Below, piece after piece: positions 28,032-35,336 of a DNA stretch of 64,000 nt. The stretch is from Chelativorans sp. GTDB taxonomy: Bacteria; Pseudomonadota; Alphaproteobacteria; Rhizobiales; Rhizobiaceae. Location: positions 86,284 to 150,283 of the forward strand of contig NZ_JAPSLH010000005.1 in assembly GCF_031180965.1 (NCBI RefSeq), in the 5' to 3' direction. Position 1 is the first letter of the stretch. The number at the start of each line of letters is the position of its first letter. A program made the position numbers and the translations under genes. The notes beneath the pieces are model-generated. The model was not told the origin of the DNA and made no database searches. It saw only the letters and a program-made list of their open reading frames with translations.

Positions 28032-28082
28032 ATGAGCCTGGGCATGCGCGCCGCCGAATGCGGCCTCGACGGAGCCGGATGA
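28032..28082 (+). CDS. 16-codon ORF translationally coupled to surf1
   Basis: ATG at 28032 reads [16 protein letters not shown] and ends TGA at 28080-28082. AAGGAAGGTGATC directly upstream is close to an ideal anti-16S sequence, stronger than that of most genes here. The TGA overlaps the surf1 ATG (28079), so it could be a leader peptide that feeds ribosomes to surf1, or the remnant of a deleted gene. Many relatives have a DUF983 gene at this spot, which is missing here; that comparison is from general knowledge. Confidence 0.45.
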   Translation: MSLGMRAAECGLDGAG

Positions 28083-28828
28083 CCACCACCCCGCACGAAC
28101 CCGCCGGCGGGCGGAACCTCGTGTTGCTTGCGCTCAGCATCCTGGTGCTGGCCGTGCTGCTGGCGCTTGGCACCTGGCAGGTGCAGCGCCTTAAATGGAA
28201 GGAAGCGCTGCTCGCACGGATCGACGAGCGCATCGCCTCCGAGCCGCAGCCGCTCGAGGAAATCGCCATCCGCTACAGCGAAGGCGAGGATATCGATTAT
28301 TGGCCCGTCACGCTTGCTGGAACCTTCCAGCATGACAGGGAGCGGCACTACCTTGCGACCTGGCAAGGCCAGTCCGGCTTCTTCGTGCACACGCCGCTGA
28401 GGCTCGCCGACGGCGAGATCATCTTCGTCAATCGCGGGTTCGTGCCCTATGACCGGAAGGACCCGGCGACGCGGCCGGAAGGGCAGAATTCCAGCCCGGT
28501 CGAGATCACCGGCCTCGCGCGCATGGCGCCGGAGGAAAAGCCCTCCTTCCTCGTTCCGGACAACGACCTTGCGAAGAACATCTTCTACTGGAAGGATCTT
28601 CGCGCCATGGCAAGTTCGGTCGGGCTCGGCAGCGTCCCCATCTATCCATTTTATGTGGACGCCAATGACGCCCCCAATCCGGGCGGCTTGCCGGTCGGCG
28701 GGGTCACGCTCATAAACCTGCCCAACAATCACCTGCAATATGCGGTCACATGGTACGGCTTGGCTTTCGCGCTGGTTTGCGTGCTGATCGTCTGGTTCCG
28801 CCAGAAGCGGCCAGGGAGCCAGACTTGA
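28079..28828 (+). CDS. SURF1 family cytochrome oxidase biogenesis protein
   Basis: 249 residues from the ATG at 28079. The two-helix topology of SURF1 is clear: an N-terminal helix (about 14-34, [21 protein letters not shown]) with the family motif [15 protein letters not shown], and a C-terminal helix (about 222-242) with the [12 protein letters not shown] signature. Between them lie [16 protein letters not shown] and VNRGFVP, typical of the periplasmic domain. SURF1 helps insert heme a into subunit I. It sits after a terminator and a 16-codon ORF, so its expression may differ from the rest of the oxidase operon. Confidence 0.92.
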   Translation: MTTTPHEPAGGRNLVLLALSILVLAVLLALGTWQVQRLKWKEALLARIDERIASEPQPLEEIAIRYSEGEDIDYWPVTLAGTFQHDRERHYLATWQGQSGFFVHTPLRLADGEIIFVNRGFVPYDRKDPATRPEGQNSSPVEITGLARMAPEEKPSFLVPDNDLAKNIFYWKDLRAMASSVGLGSVPIYPFYVDANDAPNPGGLPVGGVTLINLPNNHLQYAVTWYGLAFALVCVLIVWFRQKRPGSQT

Positions 28829-28884
28829 CAGGGGCGGCTGATCTTACCCACTTACCGGGCGGCATGGACGGGAGCACGACCACG

Positions 28885-29895
28885 ATGCTGGAACGGACAA
28901 CGAGACAGAAGCTGACGGTGCGGCTGTGCGGCCCGCGCGGCTTTTGCGCCGGCGTTGACCGGGCGATCCAGATCGTCGTGCTCGCCTTGAAGAAATACGG
29001 CGCGCCTGTCTATGTGCGCCACGAGATCGTGCACAACCGCTATGTGGTGGAAGGCCTGCAGGAGCGCGGGGCCGTCTTCATTGAGGAGCTGGACGAGATC
29101 CCCGACGACCATCGCGAGCGGCCGGTGGTCTTCTCGGCGCACGGCGTGCCGAAATCCGTGCCCGCCGACGCGCAGGCGCGCAATCTCTTCTATCTCGATG
29201 CGACCTGCCCTCTTGTCTCCAAGGTGCACAAGCAGGCGATGCGTCATCAGCGGTTGGGCCGCCACGTGCTCCTGATCGGCCACGCGGGCCATCCCGAAGT
29301 GATCGGCACGATGGGGCAGCTGCCGGACGGTGCCGTTAGCCTGGTCGAGACCGTGGAGGATGCGGCGCGCTTCGATCCCCCGGCAGGCGCTGAGCTCGGC
29401 TATGTCAGCCAGACTACCCTTTCGGTGGAGGACACGGCCGAGATCATCCGGGCGCTGGAGAGCCGCTTTCCGGACATCCAGGCGCCGGCCGCCGAATCTA
29501 TCTGCTACGCCACGACAAACCGGCAGGACGCGGTGAAGGCCGCCGCCCCGGGCTCCGACCTGTTCCTTGTCGTCGGCGCGCCCAATTCCTCCAACTCCCG
29601 CCGCCTCGTCGAGGTGGCCGAGAGGGCAGGGGCGAGGCGCGCCCTGCTTGTGCAGCGCGCCTCCGAAATCCCTTGGGAGGACCTCGGGCCCCTCTCGGTG
29701 CTCGGGCTTTCGGCAGGGGCCTCGGCGCCCGAGATCATCGTCGACGAGATCATCGACGCCTTCGCCGAGCGCTACCAGGTCGAGGTGGAACTGGCGGTTA
29801 CGGCGGAAGAGCTGGAGAATTTCCCCGTCATGCGCGCCCTGCGGGACGTGGAACTGACCAAGGCGGACATGGCCTTCGTCAACGGGGCGGGATAG
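28885..29895 (+). CDS. ispH: 4-hydroxy-3-methylbut-2-enyl diphosphate reductase
   Basis: 336 residues from the ATG at 28885 with GGGAG upstream; the ATG at 28864 would add seven residues. A [4Fe-4S] enzyme, last step of the MEP pathway, producing IPP and DMAPP. The three cluster cysteines lie in [16 protein letters not shown] (second Cys), [11 protein letters not shown], and [15 protein letters not shown]. The catalytic Glu region and [15 protein letters not shown] follow. It is downstream of surf1 and 6 bp upstream of thrB, the usual rhizobial order. Confidence 0.95.
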   Translation: MLERTTRQKLTVRLCGPRGFCAGVDRAIQIVVLALKKYGAPVYVRHEIVHNRYVVEGLQERGAVFIEELDEIPDDHRERPVVFSAHGVPKSVPADAQARNLFYLDATCPLVSKVHKQAMRHQRLGRHVLLIGHAGHPEVIGTMGQLPDGAVSLVETVEDAARFDPPAGAELGYVSQTTLSVEDTAEIIRALESRFPDIQAPAAESICYATTNRQDAVKAAAPGSDLFLVVGAPNSSNSRRLVEVAERAGARRALLVQRASEIPWEDLGPLSVLGLSAGASAPEIIVDEIIDAFAERYQVEVELAVTAEELENFPVMRALRDVELTKADMAFVNGAG

Positions 29896-29901
29896 GCCCT
29901 A

Positions 29902-30870
29902 ATGGCGGTCTATACCGACATTTCCGAAGAGGAAGTGGCAGCGTTCCTGCGCCACTACGCGGTGGGGGAGCTTTTCTCCTATAAGGGGATCGCCGAGGGC
30001 ACGGAAAACTCGAACTATCTCCTGCATACATCGAGCGGCGCTTTCATCCTGACGCTCTATGAGCGGCGCGTGGACAGGGCGGACCTGCCCTTCTTCCTCG
30101 GGCTTATGGAGCATCTGGCGCAAAAGGGCGTTTCCTGCCCGCTGCCGGTGAAGCGGATCGACCGCGGCCTCATTGGAGAACTCGCGGGCCGGCCCGCCGC
30201 CCTCATCACCTTCCTGGAGGGCATGTGGATGCGCCGGCCGACGGCGCAGCATTGCCGCGCGGTCGGCAAGGCCCTCGCGAGCCTGCATCAGGCGGCCGCC
30301 GACTTTCCGCTGCAGCGGGCCAACGCCCTCAACCCCGCGGGATGGCGCCGCCTGTGGGACGTAACCGGCGGGCGGGCCGACGAGGTGGAGCCGGGTCTTG
30401 CGCGCGAGGTGGAGGCGGATTTTGCCGAACTCGACCGCGGCTGGCCCAGAGACCTGCCTGCCGGCGTGATCCATGCCGACCTCTTTCCGGACAATGTCTT
30501 CTTCCTCGGCGGCGAGCTTTCCGGCCTGATCGACCTCTACTTCGCCTGCAACGACCTGCTCGCCTATGACATCGCCGTCTGCCTGAACGCCTGGTGCTTC
30601 GAGAAGGACATCTCCTTCAACGTCACCAAGGGTGCAGCCCTCCTCGCCGGCTATCAGAGCGTGCGGCCGCTGACGCGCGAGGAGATCGACGCACTGCCGC
30701 TGCTTGCGCGCGGCGCGGCCCTGCGCTTCATGCTGACGCGCCTGCATGACTGGCTCACGATTCCGGATGGAGCTTTGGTGAAGAAACGTGACCCCATGGA
30801 ATATGTCCGCCGCCTGCGCTTCCACCGGCAGGTCATGGCGCCCACCGAATACGGGATCGCGCTGGCATGA
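29902..30870 (+). CDS. thrB: Homoserine kinase, aminoglycoside-phosphotransferase type
   Basis: 322 residues. This is the APH/ChoK-fold homoserine kinase of alphaproteobacteria and pseudomonads rather than the GHMP type. Motifs: [15 protein letters not shown] (nucleotide loop), the catalytic loop [13 protein letters not shown] (about 190-202) and the metal-binding [10 protein letters not shown]. The C-terminal [13 protein letters not shown] is also typical. It phosphorylates homoserine for threonine synthesis; threonine synthase (thrC) is also in this window, at 40141, but not adjacent. The stop overlaps the start of rnhA. Confidence 0.94.
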   Translation: MAVYTDISEEEVAAFLRHYAVGELFSYKGIAEGTENSNYLLHTSSGAFILTLYERRVDRADLPFFLGLMEHLAQKGVSCPLPVKRIDRGLIGELAGRPAALITFLEGMWMRRPTAQHCRAVGKALASLHQAAADFPLQRANALNPAGWRRLWDVTGGRADEVEPGLAREVEADFAELDRGWPRDLPAGVIHADLFPDNVFFLGGELSGLIDLYFACNDLLAYDIAVCLNAWCFEKDISFNVTKGAALLAGYQSVRPLTREEIDALPLLARGAALRFMLTRLHDWLTIPDGALVKKRDPMEYVRRLRFHRQVMAPTEYGIALA

Positions 30871-31349
30871 AGCAGGTTGAGATCTTCACCGACGGCGCCT
30901 GTTCCGGCAATCCCGGTCCCGGCGGCTGGGGTGCCGTGCTGCGCTTCAACGGCAAGGAGAAGGAGCTTTCGGGCGGCGAGGCCCTCACCACCAACAACCG
31001 GATGGAGCTTATGGCCGCCATCGAGGCGCTGAACACGCTGAAGGAGCCGTGCGAGGTCGACCTGCACACGGACAGCAACTATGTGCGCGACGGAATCTCC
31101 GGCTGGATCGAGGGCTGGAAGAGGAATGGCTGGCGGACCGCCGACAAGAAGCCGGTCAAGAATGCCGAGCTATGGCAGGCGCTGGACGAGGCACGCCGCC
31201 GCCACAAGGTTCGCTGGCACTGGGTGCGCGGCCATGCCGGCCATCCGGAGAACGAGCGCGCCGACGCGCTGGCACGCGCCGGCATGGCGCCATTCAAGAA
31301 GCGGAAAGGCGCCCCGGGCGGCGCGCCTTCCCAACGACAAGGCTCCTGA
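30867..31349 (+). CDS. rnhA: Ribonuclease HI
   Basis: 160 residues, start overlapping thrB by ATGA. It degrades the RNA strand of RNA-DNA hybrids. The four carboxylates are in place: Asp in [17 protein letters not shown] (residue 8), Glu in [13 protein letters not shown], Asp in [12 protein letters not shown], and Asp in [12 protein letters not shown]. The [15 protein letters not shown] stretch contains the basic protrusion that binds hybrid. A proline/arginine-rich tail of about 18 residues extends past the usual end. Convergent with the peroxiredoxin gene. Confidence 0.96.
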   Translation: MKQVEIFTDGACSGNPGPGGWGAVLRFNGKEKELSGGEALTTNNRMELMAAIEALNTLKEPCEVDLHTDSNYVRDGISGWIEGWKRNGWRTADKKPVKNAELWQALDEARRRHKVRWHWVRGHAGHPENERADALARAGMAPFKKRKGAPGGAPSQRQGS

Positions 31350-31421
31350 AGGCGAAGTCACCTTCCACTGCAGGTTCACAAGCGGAAAATGAATCTGAAT
31401 TCAGCAGGATAGAGCGCGCTC

Positions 31422-31907
31422 CTATAGCTGCTCGAGAATACGCGCAGCGCCGCTGTTCGTCACCTGGCCGCGGGCCTCTTCCAGGTTGAGCTGCGTCACG
31501 ACCCCGTCATCGACGATCATCGAGTATCTCTTCGAGCGCATGCCCATCCCGGCCATCGACAGGTCCTGCTCAAGGCCGAGGGCGCGCGTGAACTCGCCGT
31601 TGCCGTCGGCCAGGAACACCAGCCCGTGGTCGGCGCCGTAGGACTGCGCCCAGGCTCCCATCGTGTGTTGATCATTGACGGCGACGACGGCCACCGCGTC
31701 CACCCCGCGCGCGAGGATCGCATTGTGGTTTTCCAGGAAGCCGGGCACGTGGCTGTTGCTGCAGGTCGACGAGAAGGCGGCCGGGACGCCGACGAGCACT
31801 ACCTTGCGGCCGGCGAAGAAGTCCGCCGTGTTCACGTCTTCCGCGCCGTCCGGCGTGGCCTTCTTCAATTTGACGTTCGGCAGCCGGTCGCCGATGGAAA
31901 TGGCCAT
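31422..31907 (-). CDS. Peroxiredoxin, PRX5-like (AhpC/TSA family)
   Basis: 161 residues from the ATG at 31907 with GAGGAG upstream. It reduces hydroperoxides with a thiol partner, probably glutaredoxin or thioredoxin. The peroxidatic Cys lies in PAAFSSTCSNSHVPGF (about residues 43-58), a variant of the usual PGAFTPTCS motif; the conserved Thr and a later Arg (GMGMRSKRY) complete the active site. It is a single-domain protein without a fused glutaredoxin. It stands alone between rnhA (convergent) and a DsbD-alpha-like gene. Confidence 0.9.
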   Translation of the reverse strand: MAISIGDRLPNVKLKKATPDGAEDVNTADFFAGRKVVLVGVPAAFSSTCSNSHVPGFLENHNAILARGVDAVAVVAVNDQHTMGAWAQSYGADHGLVFLADGNGEFTRALGLEQDLSMAGMGMRSKRYSMIVDDGVVTQLNLEEARGQVTNSGAARILEQL

Positions 31908-32020
31908 TGAAAAAACTCCTCGTGGTGGTTGGACGGTATGCCGAGCGGCGGCAGAAGCGCGCCTTTTGATCCAGGGGGACCGCCGCAGCGGACAGAGAAG
32001 ACAGTAGCATAGTCCATCGC

Positions 32021-32818
32021 TCAGGGGAGGGCAATTTGCCCGTCGGCCGCCTGCTTGCCGAGCACCAGCGTGTAGTCGAGCTTCGCCTCGCCTTTGGCGG
32101 CGCTCCCGCCCAAGATCTCGGCCGTGAAGACAGCCTCCCGCCCCTCCCGCTCCTTCAACTCGGGCATGCCGACCTGCAGGTTCTCGGGCGGCGCGAGGAA
32201 AAGCTCCGGCTCGCCTGCCTGGCCGGGTAGTTCGACCGCGATCCGAAGGGATGCACCCTCCCGCCTGACCTCGCTCACGCGAAAGCCGGCGCGCGCTGCT
32301 TCGGGAAGGGCGGCAAAGGCGGACTGCACCACGACCGCGTCCTGCGGATTGTCGGGATCCGCGCCGGCATCGAAGGAGAAGGGAGCCTCGACCGGGATGC
32401 AGATCGTCTCGCATATGCCGAGAAAGAGGCTGCCTTCGATGATCCCCGCCGCGCGTGCTTCGGGAAAGCTGAAGAGGACCGGAATGGTCACCGAATTCTT
32501 GTAGCCGGCCCAGCTCGCATAGGCATCGCTCATGCGCTCCGGCGCAGGAAAGAGGAGCCTTGCATCCGCCGCATCGGAGGCCTCCGAAAGGTTGATCTGC
32601 GGCGGCACGCCGGATCCGCCGGGATCGCGCCAATAGGTCTTCCATCCAGCCTCAAGCTTGATCTCCAGGGCGCCGCGAAGCTTGCCCTTATCGTCGGCGA
32701 GGCCCGAGGTGACGAGGCGGACCGTGCCACCCTCTGTTTGGATCCAGGCGCTGGATGATGCGGCGGCAGGCAGGGCCGTGACGAGGAGTGCTGTGAGGGC
32801 GGCGGGGAAGCGCAACAT
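32021..32818 (-). CDS. Exported DsbD-alpha-like protein (protein-disulfide reductase N-domain family)
   Basis: 265 residues starting at the ATG at 32818; the longer open frame overlaps the divergent yqgE gene. A signal peptide (MLRFPAALTALLVTALPAAA) leads to a beta-sandwich with GALEIKLEAGWKTYWRDPGGSGVPP, AGYKNSVTIPVLF, and a cysteine pair in LFLGICETICIPVEAPF that matches the redox pair of the DsbD alpha domain. There is no transmembrane beta domain or thioredoxin gamma domain, so this is a free-standing periplasmic version. The partner is unknown. Divergent from yqgE. Confidence 0.85.
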   Translation of the reverse strand: MLRFPAALTALLVTALPAAASSSAWIQTEGGTVRLVTSGLADDKGKLRGALEIKLEAGWKTYWRDPGGSGVPPQINLSEASDAADARLLFPAPERMSDAYASWAGYKNSVTIPVLFSFPEARAAGIIEGSLFLGICETICIPVEAPFSFDAGADPDNPQDAVVVQSAFAALPEAARAGFRVSEVRREGASLRIAVELPGQAGEPELFLAPPENLQVGMPELKEREGREAVFTAEILGGSAAKGEAKLDYTLVLGKQAADGQIALP

Positions 32819-32948
32819 GGCGAGACATTGCTGCCGGAAAGGAGCATTTGCAACGCACAAAAAGGAGAGCTGCCGGAGGAGAGTCAAAATGCCGCCCCAG
32901 TGGCGCTGCCGTCTTTCAAGCGTAATCAAAACGCGATAGATTTTCACC

Positions 32949-33557
32949 ATGGTACAGATCATCGGCGCCAGCAAGACGGGCCTGGAGGCCACGCTGCAGA
33001 ACCATTTCCTGATCGCCATGCCCAGCATGCGCGACGAGCGGTTCTTGCGTTCCGTGATCTATCTTTGCGCCCACAACGCGGAAGGCGCGATGGGCCTCAT
33101 CATCAACCGCACGCAGCAGCTCGGTTTCACGGACGTCCTGGTGGAATTGGGCATCGTCGAGCGGAGCCAGACGATCCGCCTTCCCGCCAGGGCTCGCAAG
33201 ATCGCCGTGCGCAGCGGCGGCCCGGTCGACCGCAGCCGCGGCTTTGTGCTGCACTCCGGCGACTACATGGTCGATTCCTCCATGCCCGTTTCCGACCAGG
33301 TCTGCCTGACGGCGACCATGGACATCCTGCGCGCCATTTCCGCCGGGCGAGGGCCGAGCCAGGCGCTGATGGCGCTCGGCTATGCCGGGTGGGGCGCCGG
33401 CCAGCTAGAGGCGGAAATCGCCGACAATGGCTGGCTTGCCTGCCCGGCTTCTCCCGAACTCCTGTTCGACGCGGAGATCGACACCATCTATGACCGCATT
33501 CTGGCCTCGATCGGCGTCGACCTCCTGCATCTCAGCCACACGGCCGGCCACGCCTGA
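32949..33557 (+). CDS. YqgE/AlgH family protein (UPF0301)
   Basis: 202 residues. The family pattern is strong: LQNHFLIAMPSMRDERFLRSVIYLCAHNAEGAMGLIINR (about 18-56, in pieces), then SGGPVDRSRGFVLH, and ALGYAGWGAGQLEAEI with NGWLACPASPELLFD near the end. Function is not established; AlgH was linked to alginate regulation in Pseudomonas, but that does not transfer here. No good ribosome binding site is seen before the ATG. Convergent with the S10 peptidase gene, with a 39-bp gap. Confidence 0.93.
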   Translation: MVQIIGASKTGLEATLQNHFLIAMPSMRDERFLRSVIYLCAHNAEGAMGLIINRTQQLGFTDVLVELGIVERSQTIRLPARARKIAVRSGGPVDRSRGFVLHSGDYMVDSSMPVSDQVCLTATMDILRAISAGRGPSQALMALGYAGWGAGQLEAEIADNGWLACPASPELLFDAEIDTIYDRILASIGVDLLHLSHTAGHA

Positions 33558-33596
33558 GGCGCCGGGCCCGCACGGAAAGGGTCTTCCGCCCTTGCG

Positions 33597-35162
33597 CTAC
33601 TCAAGCCCGTAGAGCAGGAGCGCATCGTCGCGCAGGGCGCGGCGCGAGTCAGGCCGCGTATAGAACATGTGGCCACCCCTGTAATTCTCCTGCCGGAGCC
33701 GGCCGGCCGGTGCGAAGGGCCGCACCTGCCGCAGGAGCAGTTCGGTTCCGAAATAGGGCGTCACCAGATCCGTGTAGCCATGGACGACGAGCACCCGGAA
33801 TTCCGGGTCCAGCGCCAGTACGCGGCTTAGCGCGCTGATCGCTTCCGGCGGCTCGCGGCCTTGTCCCCAGTTCCAGCCGAGTCGGTTGAGCAGGAGATAT
33901 CGCCGCTGCGGCAGCCACTGCAGCACATTGCGGTAATGATGGAGCATGGCGCTGGTCAGGGGCGCCGTCATGGCGCTCAGAACAGGGTCGAGGGATCGCC
34001 GCGCATTGGGACTGGCGGGCGCTTCAGCGGTAACCGTTCCATCATATATGCTGGCGATGCGCCCCTCCTTGAGCGCGAGCTCCTGCTCGAAGGCCGCCGC
34101 GTCGACCCGCCCTTCATAGTCCCTCACCGTTGCCGCTGGCAGCCCGGTAAGCTCGGCCACCCGGGTGACGATGCGGCCAATGGCGCTCTCGTCCTGGAAC
34201 CCGAGCAGAAGGTCCGTGACATATTCGCCGGCGGCATAGCCCTCCGCCGCATCGAGGGCGTCTTCCGAAAAAGCGCCGCGCCGCTCCATGCTCGTCGCCG
34301 CCAGCGACGGCAACAGCGATGCAAATCGGAGCGGCGAACGACCGGCTTCGCTCCACCAGCCGAAATCGAGCACGGGCGAGACGAGGATCAGGCCCTTCAA
34401 TGCGACGCCGTATTCCGTCTGCAGCTCTTCCGCGAGAAGCGGCCCGCGGAACCCGCCATAGCTTTCGCCCACGAAATATTTCGGCGAGGGAAGGCGCCCA
34501 TTCTCCGTCAGCCATCGCGTGACAAACCGGGCGAGCGCATCGATGTCGCCGTCGATCGAGAAGTAGCGGCCGCGCAGCCGGTCACTGGGGTCTATGAGGC
34601 GGCTGAATCCCGTCCCCGCAGGGTCGATGAAAACGAGATCGGTGAATTGCAGCCAGGTCTCCGGGTTGTCGACGAGAGCTATGGATTGCGACGGCACGAT
34701 CCTGTCTCCGTCCATCGGCAGCAGCCATGGCCCAATGGCGCCAAGGTGGAGATAGGCGGAGGCCGCGCCCGGGCCTCCATTGACGGCGAAAGTAACTGGC
34801 CGGCTCGCCCGGTCGGCGCTCTCTCCCACATAGGACACGAAGGCGATCTCGGCTTCCGCCTGGCCCTCGGAATTGGTCAGAGTGATCGCCCCCGCAGTCG
34901 CTTCGAAGCGGAATTCGGCGCCATTCACCTGGATCCGGTGCAACGTCTTGCGCGGCTCGGGGAGGCGGCTCGCCTGGGCGGGGGGATTGGCCTCAGCCGA
35001 CTGATCCCGCTGGGCGAGCACCGGATGCATCGGCAGAAGCCAGACCAGTAGGACGGCAAGCAACAGGCGCTTGCGCTGCGGCACGCCCCGCTGGGGATGC
35101 CTCCGCCCGGCGCGTGCGCCGGATTGTTCAGGCGCGGAAGAAGAGTAAAGGGCAGAATACAT
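33597..35162 (-). CDS. Exported serine carboxypeptidase-like protein (peptidase S10)
   Basis: 521 residues. A basic N-region and a hydrophobic core (KRLLLAVLLVWLLPMHPVLA, about 31-50) form a signal peptide with a long n-region, so a GTG start nearer to it is possible. The alpha/beta-hydrolase S10 features are FAVNGGPGAASAYLHLGAIGP (oxyanion region, in pieces), FIDPAGTGFS, the nucleophile motif GESYGGFRG, an Asp in VVHGYTDLVTPY, and the catalytic His in YRGGHMFYTRPDSR. It cleaves C-terminal residues of peptides in the periplasm, by family. Single gene with an upstream promoter gap of 174 bp. Confidence 0.9.
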   Translation of the reverse strand: MYSALYSSSAPEQSGARAGRRHPQRGVPQRKRLLLAVLLVWLLPMHPVLAQRDQSAEANPPAQASRLPEPRKTLHRIQVNGAEFRFEATAGAITLTNSEGQAEAEIAFVSYVGESADRASRPVTFAVNGGPGAASAYLHLGAIGPWLLPMDGDRIVPSQSIALVDNPETWLQFTDLVFIDPAGTGFSRLIDPSDRLRGRYFSIDGDIDALARFVTRWLTENGRLPSPKYFVGESYGGFRGPLLAEELQTEYGVALKGLILVSPVLDFGWWSEAGRSPLRFASLLPSLAATSMERRGAFSEDALDAAEGYAAGEYVTDLLLGFQDESAIGRIVTRVAELTGLPAATVRDYEGRVDAAAFEQELALKEGRIASIYDGTVTAEAPASPNARRSLDPVLSAMTAPLTSAMLHHYRNVLQWLPQRRYLLLNRLGWNWGQGREPPEAISALSRVLALDPEFRVLVVHGYTDLVTPYFGTELLLRQVRPFAPAGRLRQENYRGGHMFYTRPDSRRALRDDALLLYGLE

Positions 35163-35336
35163 GGCGGCTTGTCCCCAAGGAGATGAAAGCGTCCGCCGGA
35201 AAAGCGGCTTCTATGAGGTTGCGGCGCGCCTTGATCTACGGCAGTCGGTTCGGCGGAACAGAATCCTGTCATCGCTCCGCTGCCGGAATGCCTCGGGTCC
35301 TCAATAGACTGCGGCCACCGTCCCGGCCGGCCAGCC

